A stretch of 51,644 bases of DNA, from positions 1-51,644 of the forward strand of contig VGWA01000007.1 in assembly GCA_016873795.1 (NCBI GenBank). The letters run 5' to 3'. The notes beneath the pieces are model-generated. The model did not search any database. It was given only the letters and a program-made list of their open reading frames with translations, and was not told the origin of the DNA. The stretch comes from Ignavibacteria bacterium. GTDB lineage: Bacteria; Bacteroidota; Ignavibacteria; Tepidaquicellales; Tepidaquicellaceae. This document shows positions 41,330 to 50,749 of this stretch, piece by piece. The position numbers were made by a program, and so were the translations under genes. Numbering within the stretch: the stretch's first letter is position 1; each line of letters starts with the position of its first letter.

Positions 41330-42857
41330 ATTGCTTTTTTATCAACCTCGCGGCAAACCCTCCGTCTGTCTTGTGTGTATGAGGAAATACCTCCATAAAT
41401 CCCTCCGTGTTTACTACTTGTTCAGGGAGATAATTTCCCGCATTTTCAATTTTGAAATCCTGATTTTTTTCAAGGAATAATTTTACTACTTCTGAATTTT
41501 CCTCCTGCTCGGTAGTGCAGGTACTGTAAACTAAAACACCTCCGGGTTTAAGGTATACCTTGGAACTTTCAAGAATTTCGATTTGAATTTTCTGTAGCTC
41601 GATTATGTCTTCAATTTCCCTTTTCCATTTAATATCCGGCTTTTTGGTAATTACGCCGAATCCTGAACATGGTGCATCAACAAGTACTTTATCGACTCTT
41701 CCTATCAGTTTGCTTTTTAGAGTTTCACTTTTTGGTTCCGCTATGTCGTCGTATAATAATATCGTGTTTTTTATTCCTAGTCTCTCAAGATTGGCTTTTG
41801 TCGTTTCTACTCGTGATAAATATTTGTCTAAAGCGATAATTTTTCCGGTTCCGTTCATAAGTTCTGAAATATGAGATGTTTTTCCGCCCGGTGCCGAACA
41901 TACATCCAGTATGACTTCATTTTCTTTCGGTGATAGTAACAATGATACTAAACCTGCACTATCATCCTGTATCGTGAAATAACCTTTTTTGAAGTATTCG
42001 TCTTCGTAAATTTTTGACATTGTCTTTGTTGAAAAAAAATTTTCTATGTACGGCGATTTTCTGTATAATAAATTCTTTTCTTTCATAATTTTTTCGAATT
42101 CCTCAGAGGTAATTTTTTGAGTGTTTACTCTTATCGATAAAGAAGGTCTGATATTATTTGCCTCGCATAACTTTTGTGCTTCGTCGAATCCAAAACGGTT
42201 TATCCATCTCCGTACCATCCAGTTCGGATGAGATTGGATTATTCCGAGATAGTTTACTTCGTCTATTTCTCTCGTAGGCCAGACTAATGAATCGAGTGTC
42301 TTGATTATCGTTCTTAATAATCCGTTTACAACTCCCGCGTGTTTTTCTCCCCGCGTTCTTTTTACAAATTCTACAGCTTCGTTTACCGCTGCAGAATATG
42401 GAATTTTGTTAAGAAATAAAATCTGATATAGTGCCACTCTTAATGCATTTTTCACTTCGGGTAGGCATTTCTCGTACTGACCCCTGTAAAATCCGTTTAA
42501 AAACCAGTCAAGACGTCTCATCCATCGGATTACTCCGTGTGTTAATTCATTTAATAAAGACTTATCAAAATCGTTTAACGTCGAATTTCTTAATTCCGAA
42601 TCAACCAGTTTATCGAGATATGAATCGGTCCTTTCGCATCTGCATAAGATTTTTACGGAACATGACCTCGCATCCGAGTAAAGATTTTTATTTGAATTAT
42701 ATTCTTTGAATTGTTTTTTACTGCGTGTGAATTGTTGTTTTTGAACAGTCGTTTCGGGAGTTTCCGGTTTCAGTTCCGTGTTTAGTGCATTAGTATCATC
42801 GTTTTTACTATCTGTTTCGGAATTTTCACCGTTTTTTAAATTATATTCTTCATTCAT
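41328..42857 (-). CDS. rsmB: 16S rRNA (cytosine-967-C5)-methyltransferase
   Basis: The 509-residue protein methylates C967 of 16S rRNA with SAM. It has a NusB-like N-domain (about 60-200) and a RsmB/NSUN methyltransferase domain with the SAM motif LDVCSAPGGKTSH, the acidic LDKYLSRV, DAPCSGFG (first catalytic cysteine) and YSTCTTEQEENSEVV (second). It has a low-complexity, acidic N-terminal extension of about 60 residues (rich in N, E and T) not usual for the family; there is no in-frame Met between it and the NusB domain. It ends with KLIKKQ just inside a shared terminator. The DinG-type helicase lies upstream on the same strand after 85 bases. Confidence 0.93.
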   Translation of the reverse strand: MNEEYNLKNGENSETDSKNDDTNALNTELKPETPETTVQKQQFTRSKKQFKEYNSNKNLYSDARSCSVKILCRCERTDSYLDKLVDSELRNSTLNDFDKSLLNELTHGVIRWMRRLDWFLNGFYRGQYEKCLPEVKNALRVALYQILFLNKIPYSAAVNEAVEFVKRTRGEKHAGVVNGLLRTIIKTLDSLVWPTREIDEVNYLGIIQSHPNWMVRRWINRFGFDEAQKLCEANNIRPSLSIRVNTQKITSEEFEKIMKEKNLLYRKSPYIENFFSTKTMSKIYEDEYFKKGYFTIQDDSAGLVSLLLSPKENEVILDVCSAPGGKTSHISELMNGTGKIIALDKYLSRVETTKANLERLGIKNTILLYDDIAEPKSETLKSKLIGRVDKVLVDAPCSGFGVITKKPDIKWKREIEDIIELQKIQIEILESSKVYLKPGGVLVYSTCTTEQEENSEVVKLFLEKNQDFKIENAGNYLPEQVVNTEGFMEVFPHTHKTDGGFAARLIKKQ

Positions 42858-42942
42858 AATATCAAAATTAGTTAAAATCGTTTTCTTATGATATGCATTA
42901 AAATATGAGAATTATTGGGTTGTATAAACAATGATTATATAA

Positions 42943-44955
42943 TCAAATCAGCTCAATTGGGCACGGCTCGATGCTGTTGATAAAAAATTTTCCGTATGGT
43001 CTTGATATTATCCGCGTATCAAGTATAGCAATTATTCCTTTGTCGTTTTTATTTCTTATGAGTCTTCCTATACCCTGCCTGAATTTCAGAATCGCTTCGG
43101 GCAGAATGAAGTTGTTAAAACTGTTTTGTCCCGACTTTTCAATATAATCAATTTTCGCACGAATTAATGGATGCTCAGGCACCTGAAAGGGGAGTTTTGT
43201 TATTATAAGATTGCTTAATGATTCGCCGGGTACGTCTATTCCTATCCAGAAACTGTCAAGTCCGAACAATACAGAATCTGTATCCTCTTTGAATGAATTA
43301 AGCAGATTTTTCCTTGATAATCCTTCCCCCTGTGTAAAAACCTGTATATTATACTTTGATAGTGTATTCTTTAATTCAAAACTGATTTTTTTCATTAGTG
43401 CGGAATTTGTGAAAAGTATTAGTGCTTTTCCTTTTGTCATTTTAATGAAATATTCTATCCAGTATTTGATCTTTTCCTTGTATAACAAATCCGATTCTTT
43501 TCTCGGAATAGGAATATCTCTTGGTATGTATATCTTCACCTGTTTGTAAAAATCAAATTGCGTCGGAAGTCTTAATTCATGTGCTGACTCCGCACCAAGC
43601 CGGGATTTGAAATATTCAAAGCTTTCGTTTATACTTAAAGTGGCACTCGTTAAAACACAACTGTTGCCGGATTTAAAAATGTTGTTTCTGAAATAGTCGG
43701 ATAGATCCAGGTTTGTCGAACAAAGTGTAATATTACTGTCTTCTTTTGTTGAAGAAAGTTCTATCCAGTATACAAAATCGCCTTTTTCTGTTTCATTTTC
43801 CAGTGTAATGAATTCATCTATTAGCCTGTTAAATTCTGCAAATTTAATTATGTAATCGTTAAGCTCGTTTAACTGATGCTCATCTTTGCAGGCATCCCTT
43901 AACGGTCTTAAACATTTTATCAGATGGTTAAATTCGTCGTTCAAAATGTTTTCAAATGAGTTTCTCTCGTATATCCTTGCTGCTGTTTTTGGTTCCTTTT
44001 CGCCTTTGTGTCTGTAATACTTCTTTTTTAGAGTTTGAAAAAAAAGATTGTTTAATTCGAGCAGATTGATAACTGTGGGTATAATATGCAAAGAATTAAA
44101 GGAATTCAGAAATCCTTTTCTTTTTTTATCATTGTAAAGTCTCGTCAAATGATATTTAATCATTTCTCTCGATATTGTTGGATACAAATGTTTTGCGGCA
44201 ATATTTTCAAGTGTCTGTGCTTCGTCAAAGATTAGAAAATCGTTGTGAAACAAGTATCCGTCTTCCTGCTTTGTACCGCGTGATTTTCTCTTGTATTCGT
44301 TAAATCTGAATAATGTAAAAAATAAATAATGGTTTATTATTACTATATCGGATTTTGCTATATCGAACTTTGCCTTTTGATAAAAACATTCTGTATCTTC
44401 ACCTCCGCAGGTTTTACTTGTGCAAATTCCGTGTTCAGCGCAAATGTTGCTCCATAAATTATCCGGAACTTTGAAATTAATGTCGGATGTAGTTCCGTCT
44501 TTTGTGTTTAAAAACCAATCGTATATTTTATCGAGTATTTTGGTTTCGTCCTCGTCAAAAAGGGATTTTGTGTTGTTCATTGCCTTTCTTAATCTGTGCG
44601 GGCATATGTAGTTGTTTTTCCCTTTTATTAAACTCGCTTTAAAATCAATCGGCAAAAAATCCTTTAAGAAAGGTATATCCTTAAAAATTAACTGTTCCTG
44701 AAGATTTATTGTGTTCGTGGAAATCACCGCCTTCTTTTGGTATTTTTTTGCGTAATATATCGACGGTACTAAATATGCAAATGATTTTCCGATTCCAGTC
44801 GGTGCTTCAATGAAAATATGTTCTTTGCTCAGTAAACAGTCGTAAATGGATAATGCCATTTCCGTTTGTGATGTGCGAAACTCGTAATCCGGAAAATTTT
44901 TCGAGAGAATTCCTTGCTCTAAGAAAAAGTTTTCTATTTTTTTTCTATTCTCCAA
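42943..44955 (-). CDS. DinG-family (XPD-like) ATP-dependent helicase with iron-sulfur cysteines
   Basis: The 670-residue SF2 helicase has the Q-motif region (SQTEMALSIYD), Walker A EAPTGIGKSF (50-59) and the DEAQ box (244-247; DEAH is more usual). Four or five cysteines between motifs Ia and II (C118, C172, C178, C183, C190) fit the [4Fe-4S] cluster seen in DinG and XPD. C-terminal motifs include VLTSATLS, FGLDSFWIGIDVPG and FRQGIGRLIRN (motif VI). Such enzymes unwind D-loops, R-loops or G-quadruplexes and help resolve transcription-replication conflicts. No 3'-5' exonuclease domain is fused. Confidence 0.92.
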   Translation of the reverse strand: MENRKKIENFFLEQGILSKNFPDYEFRTSQTEMALSIYDCLLSKEHIFIEAPTGIGKSFAYLVPSIYYAKKYQKKAVISTNTINLQEQLIFKDIPFLKDFLPIDFKASLIKGKNNYICPHRLRKAMNNTKSLFDEDETKILDKIYDWFLNTKDGTTSDINFKVPDNLWSNICAEHGICTSKTCGGEDTECFYQKAKFDIAKSDIVIINHYLFFTLFRFNEYKRKSRGTKQEDGYLFHNDFLIFDEAQTLENIAAKHLYPTISREMIKYHLTRLYNDKKRKGFLNSFNSLHIIPTVINLLELNNLFFQTLKKKYYRHKGEKEPKTAARIYERNSFENILNDEFNHLIKCLRPLRDACKDEHQLNELNDYIIKFAEFNRLIDEFITLENETEKGDFVYWIELSSTKEDSNITLCSTNLDLSDYFRNNIFKSGNSCVLTSATLSINESFEYFKSRLGAESAHELRLPTQFDFYKQVKIYIPRDIPIPRKESDLLYKEKIKYWIEYFIKMTKGKALILFTNSALMKKISFELKNTLSKYNIQVFTQGEGLSRKNLLNSFKEDTDSVLFGLDSFWIGIDVPGESLSNLIITKLPFQVPEHPLIRAKIDYIEKSGQNSFNNFILPEAILKFRQGIGRLIRNKNDKGIIAILDTRIISRPYGKFFINSIEPCPIELI

Positions 44956-45079
44956 ACTGATATATGAGTTTTATATAAGAAAATAATAATAAATTTTATT
45001 ATCAATTTATAAATAAATCAATTAAATTTTTATACTGTTTGTTGTATTGTATAATATTATTTTTAAAAAAATTTGATTT

Positions 45080-45619
45080 ATGCGTAAACTGACACATCCG
45101 GAAATCAAAGCACAGAGAAAGCAACTGCCGGAAATAGAAAAGTTCAAACGCAATCCTGTTTATGTATTATGCGAAAACATTCGAAGTATTTTCAATGTCG
45201 GTGCTATATTCAGGACTTCAGACGGTGCATTTATTCAGAAAGTGTATTTAACCGGCTATACACCGCACCCTCCGAGAAAAGAAATAGAAAAAGTAGCCCT
45301 TGGTGCAACACTTAGTGTACCCTGGGAATATCATAAAGAACCTGTAGGAATAATTGAAAATTTGAAAAAAGAAGGAATTAAAATTTGTGTTCTTGAAATT
45401 ACCGATATGAAAAGATATTACTGGGAAATTGATAAGAATGATTTCCCGGTCTGTCTTATCGTTGGTAATGAAATAACCGGAGTGTCTAAGGAATTGATAG
45501 AATTATCCGACTTTTCTCTCGAAATTCCAATGTTTGGTATGAAACAATCTTTAAATGTTGCCGTTGCTTTCGGTATTGCTGTCTATGAAATGGTAAAGGT
45601 GTTGAATTTTAAATCCTAA
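45080..45619 (+). CDS. SpoU/TrmH-family RNA 2'-O-methyltransferase
   Basis: The 179-residue SPOUT-fold methylase has the three family motifs: NIRSIFNVGAIFRTSDG (motif 1), LIVGNEITGVSKELIELSD (motif 2) and MKQSLNVAVAFGIAVYEM (motif 3, forming the knot). It lacks the N-terminal substrate-binding extension of RlmB. The target (tRNA G18 or a rRNA ribose) cannot be told from sequence alone. It is divergent from the helicase gene and is followed by a 326-base gap. Confidence 0.92.
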   Translation: MRKLTHPEIKAQRKQLPEIEKFKRNPVYVLCENIRSIFNVGAIFRTSDGAFIQKVYLTGYTPHPPRKEIEKVALGATLSVPWEYHKEPVGIIENLKKEGIKICVLEITDMKRYYWEIDKNDFPVCLIVGNEITGVSKELIELSDFSLEIPMFGMKQSLNVAVAFGIAVYEMVKVLNFKS

Positions 45620-45945
45620 CCGCATTGTACCTGTCTGATTAATCACTTGTCGTACCTGTCTTCACCTGTCATTCCCGCCCCGCCCCCTAGTACTCTGGGA
45701 TTAAACTCCGGCGGGTGATACCTGTTGACTGATTTTAGGTTTGACTTTAGTCGGATTATCCGACCTTCAAATGTCTTCATTACCCGATTTGGTTAAAAAG
45801 AATCCTTCAACAGTTATTTAATATATTTTTTTTGATATATTTATAACTCCAATTTTACCTCTAAAATAATCTCTGTATTTAATGTTTAATACAAAATTTA
45901 CAGACCTGAATTAAATTACCCTTTCTTAAAATATTCTTAACAAAA
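45620..45945. other. Gap with a GC-rich hairpin island and ACCTGT repeats
   Basis: No open frame of useful size. Four copies of ACCTGT(C/T) start at 45629, 45654, 45664 and 45720. Between the third and fourth is a GC-rich patch where CCCGCC (45674-45679) can pair with GGCGGG (45710-45715). A perfect inverted repeat GTCGGAT-T-ATCCGAC lies at 45750-45764. The remainder is AT-rich. Base composition differs sharply from the rest of the window, so this could be a remnant of a dispersed repeat or a structured RNA. Confidence 0.5.
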
Positions 45946-46914
45946 TTAATTTTCCCTGCTTGATATAAAACTGACAAGGTCAAGTAATGATTTTTTTGAT
46001 TGACTGTCGTTAAAACTTTTCAGGGATGTTTTTGCAATCTCGGAGTATTCCTTAATTTTCGTAACGGTGTATTCAATGCCGCCGTATTCGTTTACAAATT
46101 CATATACCGATTTGAATTTTTTGATTGAATCACTCTTAATTAATTTCATAATTTCGACGGCTTTTTTTCTCGGTGCATTGTTAAGGGAAATAATTAAAGG
46201 CAGCGTAAACTTTTTTTCTTTTACGTCATTTCCTGTTGATTTTCCGAGTAAAGCTTTCCTGCCTGTATAATCGAGTAAGTCATCCCTTAATTGAAATGAT
46301 ATCCCGAGATTTTCTCCGAAATCCGAAATATTATTAATTTTATTTTCGTCTTTTGTTGTACTTAAAGCTCCTAATCTGCAGCATGTTCTGATTAGTGAAG
46401 CAGTTTTATCTTTTATTATTTTAAAGTAAGTTTCTTCAGTTGCATCGAAATTTCTTGCTTTTTGAATTTGCAGGAGTTCTCCTTCGCTCATTCTCTTTAC
46501 TGCTTCTGAAGTCGTTTTAAGAAATTCGAATTCGTTGTTGTCAAGAGAAATCAAAAGACCTCTCGATAATAAAAAATCACCTATTAATACTGCAGCTTTG
46601 TTTTTCCATTTTGCGTTAACGGATAATAAACCGCGGCGCGTTTTTGCGTCGTCTACAACGTCGTCGTGTATTAACGTGGCAGTATGTAAAAATTCAACTA
46701 ATGTGGCGGCTGTATATGTGCGTTCGTTTACTTCTCCGCATAGTTTGGCGCATAATATAACAAGTATCGGGCGGATTTTTTTCCCTTTTTGAGATAATAT
46801 ATATTTCGTAATGATATCAATAAGCGGAACGTTTGATTTCAGCGATTTTCCGAAAAGTCTCTGAAAAGTTTCCAGTTCGTGTTTTATCGGCTCTATGATG
46901 TTTTTTAAATTCAA
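45946..46914 (-). CDS. Trans-polyprenyl diphosphate synthase
   Basis: The 322-residue all-helical isoprenoid synthase builds long-chain polyprenyl diphosphates (quinone side chains) from FPP or GGPP and IPP. The first aspartate-rich motif is DDVVD (84-88, followed by RRG), the second DDLLD (211-215), and the diphosphate-binding GKKIRP motif precedes. The residues before the first motif (VEFLHTATLIH) are not bulky, which fits a long-chain product. It overlaps nothing; tatC ends 4 bases upstream, so the two share a transcript. Chain length cannot be read from sequence. Confidence 0.94.
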   Translation of the reverse strand: MNLKNIIEPIKHELETFQRLFGKSLKSNVPLIDIITKYILSQKGKKIRPILVILCAKLCGEVNERTYTAATLVEFLHTATLIHDDVVDDAKTRRGLLSVNAKWKNKAAVLIGDFLLSRGLLISLDNNEFEFLKTTSEAVKRMSEGELLQIQKARNFDATEETYFKIIKDKTASLIRTCCRLGALSTTKDENKINNISDFGENLGISFQLRDDLLDYTGRKALLGKSTGNDVKEKKFTLPLIISLNNAPRKKAVEIMKLIKSDSIKKFKSVYEFVNEYGGIEYTVTKIKEYSEIAKTSLKSFNDSQSKKSLLDLVSFISSREN

Positions 46915-46918
46915 GATA

Positions 46919-47686
46919 CTATTGCATTAGTTCTTTTGATTCTTTCTTTTGTGATAACTTGCATATTAATATACTTATTTCATAAAGTATAAGTAAAGGA
47001 ATACCTAATAATAATTGATTTGTTATATCCGGAGTCGGCGTCAATAGTGCTGCCAAAAAAAGAATTAATACTATTGCGTGTTTCCTGTATTTTCTCATAA
47101 AATGAGGTTTTAATATCCCTATACGGGATAAAAAAAAGGAAATCATCGGTAATTCGAATACTACTCCCGCAATAAGTAAAACCGAAATTATAAAATTGTA
47201 ATACTCATCAGCAGCCATTCGGTTTCTTATAATGTCTGTCCCGAATTGTGCGGCAAAACCCAACGCCGTTGGAAGCATTACAAAATAAGCAAAAATTACT
47301 CCCGTGATAAAACATAAAGACGAAAAAATAACTATACCGGTTATGTATTTTCTTTCTTTTGGTTTAAGTGCAGGCTCTATGAATTTCCACATCTGATAAA
47401 AAATATTCGGAATGCTGAGTACTACTCCGGTTGTTATAATTACTTCCATATATAATGTAAACTGTCCGAATGGTTTTAAGTTCTGTATTTCGAGAACAGG
47501 GTCAGTTTTGTATAACGGGGCAAGTAAAATGTTTTCCATTATGTAATTTATAAAAATACCGGCTATAACGGCACAGATAACAACACCGATTGCAGCTTTG
47601 ATTATTCTCCATCTCAGTTCTTCAAGGTGCTCGAGAAAAGACATTTGCTTTTCCCCGGATTCGTTGGTGTCTTTATTTTCTTCCAT
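46919..47686 (-). CDS. tatC: Twin-arginine translocase subunit TatC
   Basis: The 255-residue TatC recognises twin-arginine signal peptides and forms the translocase core in the inner membrane. It has the usual [14 protein letters not shown] start of the first cytoplasmic segment, six membrane helices, and conserved FxxxxVLPxAL ([17 protein letters not shown]) and F-E-L-P motifs. I took the ATG at 47686; an upstream TTG at 47695 would add three residues. The start overlaps the glyA stop by 14 bases, so translation is probably coupled. The charged N-terminal tail ([13 protein letters not shown]) is longer than in E. coli. No tatA or tatB gene lies in the window. Confidence 0.95.
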   Translation of the reverse strand: MEENKDTNESGEKQMSFLEHLEELRWRIIKAAIGVVICAVIAGIFINYIMENILLAPLYKTDPVLEIQNLKPFGQFTLYMEVIITTGVVLSIPNIFYQMWKFIEPALKPKERKYITGIVIFSSLCFITGVIFAYFVMLPTALGFAAQFGTDIIRNRMAADEYYNFIISVLLIAGVVFELPMISFFLSRIGILKPHFMRKYRKHAIVLILFLAALLTPTPDITNQLLLGIPLLILYEISILICKLSQKKESKELMQ

Positions 47687-48968
47687 AAAAACCAAATTGT
47701 GAAGTCAGTTTCTTTACGTCTTCTGCAACTCCATTTTTGATTTTTTCATCTTTAGGATTGGTAATTATTCTGTTAATAAATTCGGCAATCTGTTCCATTT
47801 CCTGTTCCCTCATACCTCTTGTTGTAAGAGCAGGAGTCCCGAGTCTTATTCCGCTTGTAACTAAAGGACTTTTATCGTCAAAAGGAACTGCGTTTTTATT
47901 GCAGGTTATACCGACTTCGTCTAACGCTTCCTGTGCGGCTTTACCTGAAATGTTTTTATTTCGCAAGTCAATTAACATAAGATGATTGTCGGTACCGCCT
48001 GATATTACTTTATAATCCATTGCTACCATTTTTGCTGCAAGTGCTTTCGCATTTCTTATGATTTGCTCTGCGTATACTTTAAAACTGTCATCCAGTGCTT
48101 CCTTGAATCCCACGGCTTTGGCTGCTATGACATGCATAAGAGGTCCGCCTTGTACTCCCGGAATTACCATGGAATCTATTAGTTCGCTCATCATTTTTAT
48201 TCTTCCCGATTTAGGTGCTTTCAGCCCAAACGGATTTTCATAATCTTTTCCTATCAATATCATGCCGCCTCTCGGTCCCCTCAGTGTTTTGTGAGTCGTT
48301 GTGGCAACGATATGACAATAAGGAAGCGGATCATCAAGCAGTTTCTTCGCAATTAATCCGGCCGGATGTGCTATGTCGGCAAATAAAAAAGCTCCTGTTC
48401 TATCTGCAATCTCACGGAATATTTTATAATCTATTGTTCGCGAATATGCGCTTGCTCCTACAGTAATCATTTTCGGCTTTTCTTTCAGTGCTTTATCTTC
48501 TACTTCATTGTAATCTATGTAACCGGTATCAGGATTTATACCGTAACTGATAAAATTATACAACTGTCCGGAAAAATTCACAGGTGAACCGTGTGTAAGA
48601 TGTCCGCCGTGGGATAAATCCATTCCCATTACTTTGTCTCCGGGTTTTACTAATGTGAAATATACAGCCATATTTGCCTGACTTCCCGAATGCGGCTGGA
48701 CGTTTGCATATTCCGTTCCGAATAATTTTTTGGCTCGGTCTCTTGCAATATTTTCGGCAACATCGACGTATTCACACCCGCCGTAGTATCTTTTTCCGGG
48801 ATAACCTTCGGCGTATTTGTTTGTCATAACTGAACCTAAAGCTTCCAACACTGCAGGAGATACGAAATTTTCCGAAGCAATCAGTTCTAATTTTGATGTC
48901 TGCCTGCCTGTTTCGTTCTCAATTGCATCGAAGATTTCAAAATCGAATATTTTAAGGTTTTCTTTCAT
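47673..48968 (-). CDS. glyA: Serine hydroxymethyltransferase
   Basis: The 431-residue PLP enzyme interconverts serine and glycine and loads one-carbon units onto tetrahydrofolate. Landmarks are [32 protein letters not shown], the PLP-lysine K227 in [13 protein letters not shown], and the C-terminal [15 protein letters not shown]. The length is slightly longer than the usual 415. It lies 11 bases after rpiB and overlaps tatC, in an operon rpiB-glyA-tatC-polyprenyl synthase on the minus strand. Confidence 0.97.
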   Translation of the reverse strand: MKENLKIFDFEIFDAIENETGRQTSKLELIASENFVSPAVLEALGSVMTNKYAEGYPGKRYYGGCEYVDVAENIARDRAKKLFGTEYANVQPHSGSQANMAVYFTLVKPGDKVMGMDLSHGGHLTHGSPVNFSGQLYNFISYGINPDTGYIDYNEVEDKALKEKPKMITVGASAYSRTIDYKIFREIADRTGAFLFADIAHPAGLIAKKLLDDPLPYCHIVATTTHKTLRGPRGGMILIGKDYENPFGLKAPKSGRIKMMSELIDSMVIPGVQGGPLMHVIAAKAVGFKEALDDSFKVYAEQIIRNAKALAAKMVAMDYKVISGGTDNHLMLIDLRNKNISGKAAQEALDEVGITCNKNAVPFDDKSPLVTSGIRLGTPALTTRGMREQEMEQIAEFINRIITNPKDEKIKNGVAEDVKKLTSQFGFYGRK

Positions 48969-48979
48969 CGGTATTGATT

Positions 48980-49417
48980 TTATTGAATTATATTATTTAC
49001 TTTGTTTACTCTTCTTATGTGCCTTTCTTCATTTTCAAAGTCTGTGTTTAAAAAAACTTTTAAGCATTTTACAGCTGTTTCCGGCTTTATAAAATCTGCT
49101 CCGAAACAAATAACATTCGCATCATTATGACGTCTTGTCATTTCTGCCATTTTTTCGTTCAATACGTTTGCTGCCCTTATACCCTTGTATTTGTTTGCAG
49201 GTATACAAATACCCATCCCGCTGCCGCATATTAATATTCCTCTATCTGATTCACCGCTCGATATGTTTTCGCAAACTGCTTTTGCATAATCCGGGTAATC
49301 CACACTGTTGTCGGAATATGTTCCGAAATCTTTATACTTTAATCCTTCATTGTCTAAAAATTGCTTGATTGTTTCTTTTAATCTGTAACCTCTGTGGTCG
49401 GTTCCAATGGCTATCAT
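48980..49417 (-). CDS. rpiB: Ribose 5-phosphate isomerase B
   Basis: The 145-residue RpiB/LacAB-fold enzyme interconverts ribose-5-phosphate and ribulose-5-phosphate in the pentose phosphate pathway. Active-site elements are [12 protein letters not shown] (D7, H8), the catalytic cysteine C64 in ICGSGMGI with the anion-hole glycines, and RRHNDANV with H97. It is the first gene of a probable four-gene operon. The start is ATG; an ATG (I-A-I-G-T-D) start is usual for the family. Confidence 0.95.
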   Translation of the reverse strand: MIAIGTDHRGYRLKETIKQFLDNEGLKYKDFGTYSDNSVDYPDYAKAVCENISSGESDRGILICGSGMGICIPANKYKGIRAANVLNEKMAEMTRRHNDANVICFGADFIKPETAVKCLKVFLNTDFENEERHIRRVNKVNNIIQ

Positions 49418-49469
49418 TATGTAACTATTTTGTAATTTGTTGTTAAAATTATGCTGCAGTTTTTGAATT

Positions 49470-50744
49470 TTATTCTTCTCTTGCTTTTATAAACCAGAGT
49501 TCTCCAAAATTAAGTCCGGCTGCTATTCTGAAATTTTCATCCTGTATCAGACCATTATTGCGTGACCCTCTGATGTAATAACTTAAACTGATATCGATGG
49601 AATTATCCCCGTATAGCGGAATATTTATTCCTGCTGTTATTCCGTACCTGTTAATATTATCATTATTGATTTTAAAGTATGACCTGTCATAAAAGAAACC
49701 GAATCTGTAAGTTAAATCTTCTAAAACGGTTCTGTCTGATCTGTTTGGAGGTTGTATTTCAAAACCGATTCCAAATCTGTATGCATCTTGATAATTTTCC
49801 TGTTTTACGTTTGCTACTGAAAATTTACTCCATTGCTGAATTAAAAGGTCTGCCGACATTAGAAATCTTTGACCGAATTTATTTGTAATACCGAAACCGA
49901 ATGCCTCGGGAAAACTGATGTTGTAGTAATCACTGACAGAAGTTGTGTCAAAACCTATTGACGAACCGGTTATTGTTTCGTATGTCGAATATAGTTTGCA
50001 TTTCGTTTGATAAATAAAACCGATTGCCAGATTGTTGATTAAATCGCTTTTAAAAAATGAACCGGCATCAAAAATGAAACCGGCTTTAAAATATGAACCG
50101 TCAAAGTTATTTTGATACTTCTGATATGTATTTATAAAACCTGATGTGTTGAAATTATAATACTTTAAATCTACTTTGTTTCCGAATGCATAATTGTACT
50201 CTGCGGCAAGTGTGAGTACTTTGAATACTTTATATGACATCCCCGCATTGATTCTCGAAAGACCGCCGCTGCCGTAAAAATTCTTCTTATATGGTACTCC
50301 GTTCGAATATGCCTGATTCGTAATCTTATAATTGATGTTTGTAATAGGATTGAAACCGAGTGTCAGTACCCACCCGTTATTCTGACTGAAAGGAATGCCT
50401 ATATTAAAACCATTGACATTCAAATCTGAAAAACGAGAAGAAATATTATTATCGGATGATTTTTGAAGATAATATTCTGCCGATGCCGTTAAATTAGTAA
50501 AAGATAATCGTGAGTTGGAAGCCGGATTCATATTGTTAACATAATCTCCGTAAAGTGCAATCCCCTGTATTCCCATTGCATCTGTTCTTATGCTCGAAGA
50601 ATAAATGTAATCGCCTAATCCGTAAATATTGTAAGGTGAACCGGCACTGAACTCATCCTGTGAATATGCAGTGATAAAAGAAAATAATATAATGATTAAA
50701 GTAATGGTATAAATGTAAGTCTTATTAATATATTTTCGGAGCAT
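49470..50744 (-). CDS. Outer-membrane beta-barrel protein, FadL/OmpP1-like
   Basis: The 424-residue protein has a signal peptide (about 5-27, ending ITAYSQ). The early segment SPYNIYGLGDYIYSSSIRT followed by NNMNPASNSRL is typical of FadL-like hydrophobic-compound channels of Bacteroidota and Chlorobiota. The body is a string of amphipathic strands (FNIGIPF, WVLTLGFNPITNIN, LTLAAEYNYAFG, GITAGINIPL). I chose the ATG at 50744; a TTG at 50753 would add three residues. It starts 5 bases after the stop of the preceding partial gene, so both probably share a message. The cargo is unknown. Confidence 0.75.
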   Translation of the reverse strand: MLRKYINKTYIYTITLIIILFSFITAYSQDEFSAGSPYNIYGLGDYIYSSSIRTDAMGIQGIALYGDYVNNMNPASNSRLSFTNLTASAEYYLQKSSDNNISSRFSDLNVNGFNIGIPFSQNNGWVLTLGFNPITNINYKITNQAYSNGVPYKKNFYGSGGLSRINAGMSYKVFKVLTLAAEYNYAFGNKVDLKYYNFNTSGFINTYQKYQNNFDGSYFKAGFIFDAGSFFKSDLINNLAIGFIYQTKCKLYSTYETITGSSIGFDTTSVSDYYNISFPEAFGFGITNKFGQRFLMSADLLIQQWSKFSVANVKQENYQDAYRFGIGFEIQPPNRSDRTVLEDLTYRFGFFYDRSYFKINNDNINRYGITAGINIPLYGDNSIDISLSYYIRGSRNNGLIQDENFRIAAGLNFGELWFIKAREE

Positions 50745-50749
50745 AAAAA

